From positions 3,658,001 through 3,722,000 of the forward strand of contig NZ_CP062983.1 of the NCBI RefSeq assembly GCF_015500095.1: DNA of 64,000 nucleotides, read 5' to 3'. A program made the translations under genes and the position numbers. Below are positions 60,507 to 64,000 of this stretch, in pieces. Source of the stretch: Phototrophicus methaneseepsis (GTDB lineage: Bacteria > Chloroflexota > Anaerolineae > Aggregatilineales > Phototrophicaceae). Under the pieces are notes generated by a model. The model did not search any database, was not told the DNA's origin, and saw only the letters and a list, made by a program, of their open reading frames with translations. Position 1 is the first letter of the stretch; every line of letters begins with the position of its first letter.

Positions 60507-62795
60507 ATGTCTTACTTGCGCAAATGCCAATTCTACTGGACAGCTTTTGTGTTCTTGTTATTGAGCACGTTTTATGTCGAAAGTCAGGATAACTTGTCAC
60601 CTGATCTCGACATTGACCGCCTTAAACGGGCGACGGTGTTCATCATGCAAGTAGAAAGTCAAAATCTAACGACGACTTGCGTCGGAACAGGGACGCTGGT
60701 TCGTTATGATGGCTTAATTTTGACCAATGCATTCCATACTGTACAGAGCGATCAGTGTCCTGGCGATATTCTATTTGTTGCTCTGACGCTAGATTCCGAT
60801 GAACCCCCTGTACCCAAGTACCGTGCAGAAGTGGTCCAGGCAAACGTTGGTCTTGATATTGCCTTGTTGCGCATCACCCAGGATTTTGATGGGCGTGAGT
60901 TAGAAGAAGATAGCTTACCGATCTTACCGTTTGTGCAACTGGCTGATGACACGGTCGATATTATTGATCAAACAGTGACTGTATTGGGCTATCCAGATAT
61001 TGGCAACTCGGTCGTCCAGGCCCAGAGAGGCTCAATCACCTCTTATATCGCTGAGCCAAGCGGTGGTGAGGCATCCTGGATGAAAATCAGAACACTGGAT
61101 GCCTCACCTATTCCTGGTACCATGACAGGCGGTGCAGCTTATACACGTGCGGGCAACCTGATTGGTATCCTCACGTCTGCGCCAACATCCCAGAATCAGG
61201 CAACGAGTGAATGCGTCACCATTGAAGATACCAATCTGGACGGCTTCATCAACAGCAATGATCGCTGTATCCCTGTTGGAGAGGCCATCAGCGTACTGCG
61301 TTCGGTGACGCTGGCGAGGCCTCTGGTACAGGCAGCTTCATTAGGGTTACAGATAAACTTACTGACCTCCCCTATTTACCGTGTGGAAAGCGTCAGTTCG
61401 CCAACAATTAGCAATCCGTTCTTTGCCCCAGCGATCGATAATAATCAACCAACGACAGTGCTCCGTTCTGCACCTGCCGGGACCGATAGCTTGTATCTCT
61501 TTTTCGACTATCGAAACATGACCCCAGAAACAGTTTATGAAGTGCGTGTGACCGTTGATGGCATCCCGAATCAGGCGTTGAGCTTACCCCCTGTGCGCTG
61601 GAGTGGTGGCACAAATGGGTTGTGGTACGTTGGTGCAACGAATCAGACACGCCCAAATGGCCGATATGAATATCGTGTTTTTGTAGATGGCGTAGAAGCG
61701 GCAGCATCAGCCATTAACGTCGGTGGTGTTGCAGAAGACGCGCCATTTTTCGGCAATATCACCTTTGGCTTGCTCAATCAATCAGGCGACTTAAGCGGCT
61801 CTGGCTATGTGCTGCCGACGGGAAATACCGCAACAGCTCGCTTTATTCATCGCAACATGGTCCCAGGCGTTACAAACTGGACGTCAATCTGGTCCTTTAA
61901 TGGTGAACGTATCGAAGGCTCACGTACATCCGGCACATGGGAAAATACAGGTGAGTTGAATACGGGCATTACCAGCTTGCAGCCTGCCGGCGGTCTATCA
62001 CCGGGGAATTATCGTTTGGAGCTGTTTATTGATAATTCCCTGGCTGCTCTAGGCGATGTTACAGTAGCAGGCTCACAATCTGGCCCATTGGCTCGTGTGT
62101 TTACCAATGTGGAGTTCAGACGTGCTAACAGCCTTGTAGCGGAGCCTAGTGAGAATACAGGAACGAACTTCCCTGACGGTGCTTATACGCTTTATGCTTA
62201 TTTTGACTGGGAGCAGATCGAACCGGGGACGTTGTGGACACTTCAGTGGTCTGTGGATAATGAGGTTTTCTACCGTCAAACAATCCCCTGGAGCAGTTCG
62301 CTCAGCGGCAGTGATTTTACGATGCAGCTAACAGCGCCCGGCGGCTTGCCAGATGGCACTTATAGTGTGGACTTGCTCATCAATGATATTGTCCTGGCAC
62401 AGGGTGAAGTTAGCATTGGTATTGGGCAGTTACCCATTGATCGGCTGAATCAGGCCGAGGGTGTGCGCCTGGGCGGCCAAATCATCGACCTGGAGACCAA
62501 CAAGGGCATTGAGGCAGCTAGTATCTTCATCATTAGCGATCAATTCGCTGTTGAAGATTTCGTCAATGTCGAAACAGGTTGGAATGAAAGCCAGCTTTAT
62601 GCCGTCGCCACAACAGACCGAGATGGCTATTTTGAGGTTGACCGCCCTCTTCAGTTTGATACGCCTTATAGTGTATTGATTGAAGTCGAGGGGTATCTCC
62701 CCGTCAGTGTTGATGGTTATGAAGTGACCCGTGAACGCCTGCAACAAGAAGGCGGTAACCCGCTTGAAATTCTGATACCTTTAACTCGTGACTGA
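60507..62795 (+). CDS. Secreted trypsin-fold protein with Thr in place of the catalytic Ser, plus beta domains
   Basis: 762 aa. A signal peptide (about 8-26) precedes a trypsin/DegP-like domain (about 38-265). His77 is in TNAFHTV, Asp117 in LDIALLRI, and GTMTGGAAY puts Thr207 where GNSGG supplies Ser. About 300 residues later three similar beta domains follow (each with a T-x-R/TLYAYFDW-type strand, then S/G-rich TDGxY-type turns) and a C-terminal carboxypeptidase-regulatory-like domain (about 655-760). Whether Thr207 can act as nucleophile is unclear; it may be a peptide-binding pseudoprotease. It is the third gene of a coupled trio with the PrsW-like protein. Confidence 0.82.
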   Translation: MSYLRKCQFYWTAFVFLLLSTFYVESQDNLSPDLDIDRLKRATVFIMQVESQNLTTTCVGTGTLVRYDGLILTNAFHTVQSDQCPGDILFVALTLDSDEPPVPKYRAEVVQANVGLDIALLRITQDFDGRELEEDSLPILPFVQLADDTVDIIDQTVTVLGYPDIGNSVVQAQRGSITSYIAEPSGGEASWMKIRTLDASPIPGTMTGGAAYTRAGNLIGILTSAPTSQNQATSECVTIEDTNLDGFINSNDRCIPVGEAISVLRSVTLARPLVQAASLGLQINLLTSPIYRVESVSSPTISNPFFAPAIDNNQPTTVLRSAPAGTDSLYLFFDYRNMTPETVYEVRVTVDGIPNQALSLPPVRWSGGTNGLWYVGATNQTRPNGRYEYRVFVDGVEAAASAINVGGVAEDAPFFGNITFGLLNQSGDLSGSGYVLPTGNTATARFIHRNMVPGVTNWTSIWSFNGERIEGSRTSGTWENTGELNTGITSLQPAGGLSPGNYRLELFIDNSLAALGDVTVAGSQSGPLARVFTNVEFRRANSLVAEPSENTGTNFPDGAYTLYAYFDWEQIEPGTLWTLQWSVDNEVFYRQTIPWSSSLSGSDFTMQLTAPGGLPDGTYSVDLLINDIVLAQGEVSIGIGQLPIDRLNQAEGVRLGGQIIDLETNKGIEAASIFIISDQFAVEDFVNVETGWNESQLYAVATTDRDGYFEVDRPLQFDTPYSVLIEVEGYLPVSVDGYEVTRERLQQEGGNPLEILIPLTRD

Positions 62796-62819
62796 TAAAA
62801 GGCCGATGAAAGTGAATCC

Positions 62820-63611
62820 ATGGCGAAGAAACAACGATTAGATATTCTCGTTCATGAGCGCGGTATGGCACCAAGCCGCGCCAAAGCTCAAGCGCTTATC
62901 ATGGCGGGAGATGTCTTTGTAAATGGAGAGCGCGTCGATAAAGCAGGCACTCGTTTTGCTGATGATGTAGAAATATTCGTCAAGGCACAGCCCCCTTATG
63001 TGAGCCGGGGCGGCGAGAAGTTAGCCGGTGCTCTGGAGGCTTTTTCATTTGATGTGAGCGAGATGGTCGCCGCTGATGTTGGCGCAAGTACCGGCGGCTT
63101 TACAGATTGCCTACTGCAAAAAAATGCAAAAAAAGTCTATGCAATTGACGTTGGCTATGGGCAGCTAGCACACAAATTGCGCATTGATGAACGCGTTATC
63201 GTTATGGAACGCACCAATGCCCGTTATCTGGATGCACTGCCGGAACAAATTGATCTCGCTGTGATTGACGCGTCGTTTATCTCCCTCAAACTTTTGCTGC
63301 CCAAAGTCAAATTATGGATGAAACCCCAAGCCCATGTTATTGCCTTAATCAAGCCGCAGTTTGAAGCTGGTAAATCGCAGGTCGGTAAAGGTGGCGTTGT
63401 CAAAGATCAAGACGTTCACGCTCAGATTTTGCGTGATATTCTGCATACCTCGATCGAAGAAGGTTTCCAGGTTGCTGGTCTAACAATCTCCCCTATCAAA
63501 GGGCTAAAAGAAGGCAATACGGAATTCCTTACATGGCTAACCTGGGGTAACGAGCCAACAGACTTTGATCTTGATCAAGCGATTATGACCGTGCTTGAAA
63601 TGGATATATAA
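62820..63611 (+). CDS. tlyA: TlyA-family rRNA 2'-O-methyltransferase
   Basis: 263 aa. An S4 RNA-binding domain (about 7-65) precedes a FtsJ-like methyltransferase with SAM loop DVGASTGGFTDCLL (about 87) and the K-D-K-E-type residues (Lys in SRGGEKL, Asp in DLAVIDASF, Lys in ALIKPQFE, Glu in GNTEFL). Mycobacterial TlyA methylates 16S and 23S rRNA cytidines. The family was misnamed haemolysin; no haemolytic role is implied. It begins 24 nt after the trypsin-fold gene. Confidence 0.95.
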   Translation: MAKKQRLDILVHERGMAPSRAKAQALIMAGDVFVNGERVDKAGTRFADDVEIFVKAQPPYVSRGGEKLAGALEAFSFDVSEMVAADVGASTGGFTDCLLQKNAKKVYAIDVGYGQLAHKLRIDERVIVMERTNARYLDALPEQIDLAVIDASFISLKLLLPKVKLWMKPQAHVIALIKPQFEAGKSQVGKGGVVKDQDVHAQILRDILHTSIEEGFQVAGLTISPIKGLKEGNTEFLTWLTWGNEPTDFDLDQAIMTVLEMDI

Positions 63612-63667
63612 CACGCTTTCGCGACTCGCTTAAGTGGGCTGGTCTATACGCGTCTTGTATGAACCGC

Positions 63668-63673
63668 TATAAT
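63668..63673 (+). promoter_or_regulatory. -10-like element before lepA
   Basis: A perfect TATAAT lies 41 nt upstream of the lepA start. No good -35 is present at the expected distance, so this is weak evidence. Confidence 0.3.
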
Positions 63674-63713
63674 CAAATGATCTTGATACCGCCCATTGGC
63701 ACCTAGGTAGCTC

Positions 63714-64000
63714 ATGACGCAATCGCATATTCGTAATTTCTCAATCATCGCACACGTTGACCATGGTAAGAGTACCCTGGCCGACCGTATGCTGGAAATG
63801 ACTCAGACAGTCGCTGACCGCAAGATGCAAGCGCAGCTCCTTGATAGTATGGATCTGGAGCGCGAACGCGGTGTGACGATCAAAGCTTCTGCCGTTCGGA
63901 TGATGTACAAAGCAAAAGACGGCGAGACTTACATGATTAACCTGATCGACACGCCCGGTCATGTAGACTTTACCTATGAAGTGAGCCGCGCTTTACAGGC
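63714..64000 (+). CDS. lepA: Elongation factor 4 (LepA), 3' truncated by the window
   Basis: The frame is open for 95 codons from the ATG at 63714 to the edge. It starts [20 protein letters not shown] (G1), has [20 protein letters not shown] (G2) and IDTPGHVDF (G3) and matches LepA closely, more than BipA/TypA, which lacks the [14 protein letters not shown] order with RNFSIIAH. LepA is a GTPase that acts on ribosomes under stress or during initiation/biogenesis. It follows tlyA by about 100 nt. Confidence 0.93.
   Translation, partial: MTQSHIRNFSIIAHVDHGKSTLADRMLEMTQTVADRKMQAQLLDSMDLERERGVTIKASAVRMMYKAKDGETYMINLIDTPGHVDFTYEVSRALQ

Noticed and set aside
62820-63611. Haemolysin
   Set aside because: TlyA is an rRNA methyltransferase; the haemolysin name is historical.
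63714-64000. BipA/TypA GTPase
   Set aside because: The order and wording of the motifs [24 protein letters not shown] and DTPGHVDF is that of LepA.

Overview
The window looks like chromosomal DNA of a free-living bacterium, most likely a Chloroflexota member of the Anaerolineae/Roseiflexus broad neighbourhood. This placement is an inference from gene content, not a computed phylogeny. The supporting signs are a mevalonate-type isoprenoid cluster with isopentenyl phosphate kinase, a plant/cyanobacterial-type sulfolipid synthase, many lipoproteins with Thr/Pro linkers plus PKD, SH3b and TolB-like propeller domains, and STAND-type NTPases with TPRs. Two tRNA genes are present. I see no rRNA, CRISPR array, transposase, phage gene or plasmid function. 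Gene density is high, and the longest stretch without any gene is about 280 bases (34392-34668).

Layout. 1-10778 (minus strand): a glycosidase/O-antigen-ligase-like membrane fusion (cut by the window edge), a G5-domain propeller lipoprotein, a THUMP-class RNA methyltransferase and a giant 15-PKD lipoprotein. 10794-14910 (plus): an OmpR-type response regulator, a 7TM-GAF-PAS histidine kinase and a secreted NHL-type propeller. 14927-20120 (minus): plsX, a TPR protein, trmFO, hflX and a small membrane protein, followed upstream by tRNA-Leu(GAG) with a near-ideal promoter and terminator. 20519-25148: an anchored TPR protein, a REC-GAF-histidine kinase, a CtpA-type protease and smpB. 25164-30286: an unrecognised protein overlapping a STAND NTPase, tRNA-Glu(CTC), a second P-loop ATPase and a YigZ/IMPACT protein. 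30280-35724: a TPR protein, an SH3b-repeat secreted protein and an L,D-transpeptidase.

35810-43349 is biosynthetic: hisZ-like and hisG on plus; an APH-fold kinase, hisD, sqdB and asd on minus. 43550-44802 holds a SufR-like Fe-S regulator and an A-type Fe-S carrier. 44868-48589 (minus) is a three-gene envelope cluster (propeller, LysM-M23 lipoprotein, SH3 membrane protein). 48688-51638 has an SCP2 protein, a HEAT-repeat protein and an RseP-type site-2 protease.

51799-55526 is the metabolic highlight. A decarboxylase of the mvaD family is divergent from a tightly packed UbiA-type prenyltransferase / mevalonate kinase / isopentenyl phosphate kinase operon. With no phosphomevalonate kinase beside it, this predicts the alternative mevalonate route (mevalonate phosphate to isopentenyl phosphate to IPP). 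55529-58824 encodes a peptide/nickel-type ABC importer without its ATPases. 59004-62795 is a translationally coupled trio: a PrsW-like membrane protein with an altered glutamate motif, a membrane-anchored protein of unknown function, and a trypsin-fold protein with Thr where Ser is expected. This trio is the best candidate for an undescribed envelope-sensing system. tlyA and the start of lepA close the window.
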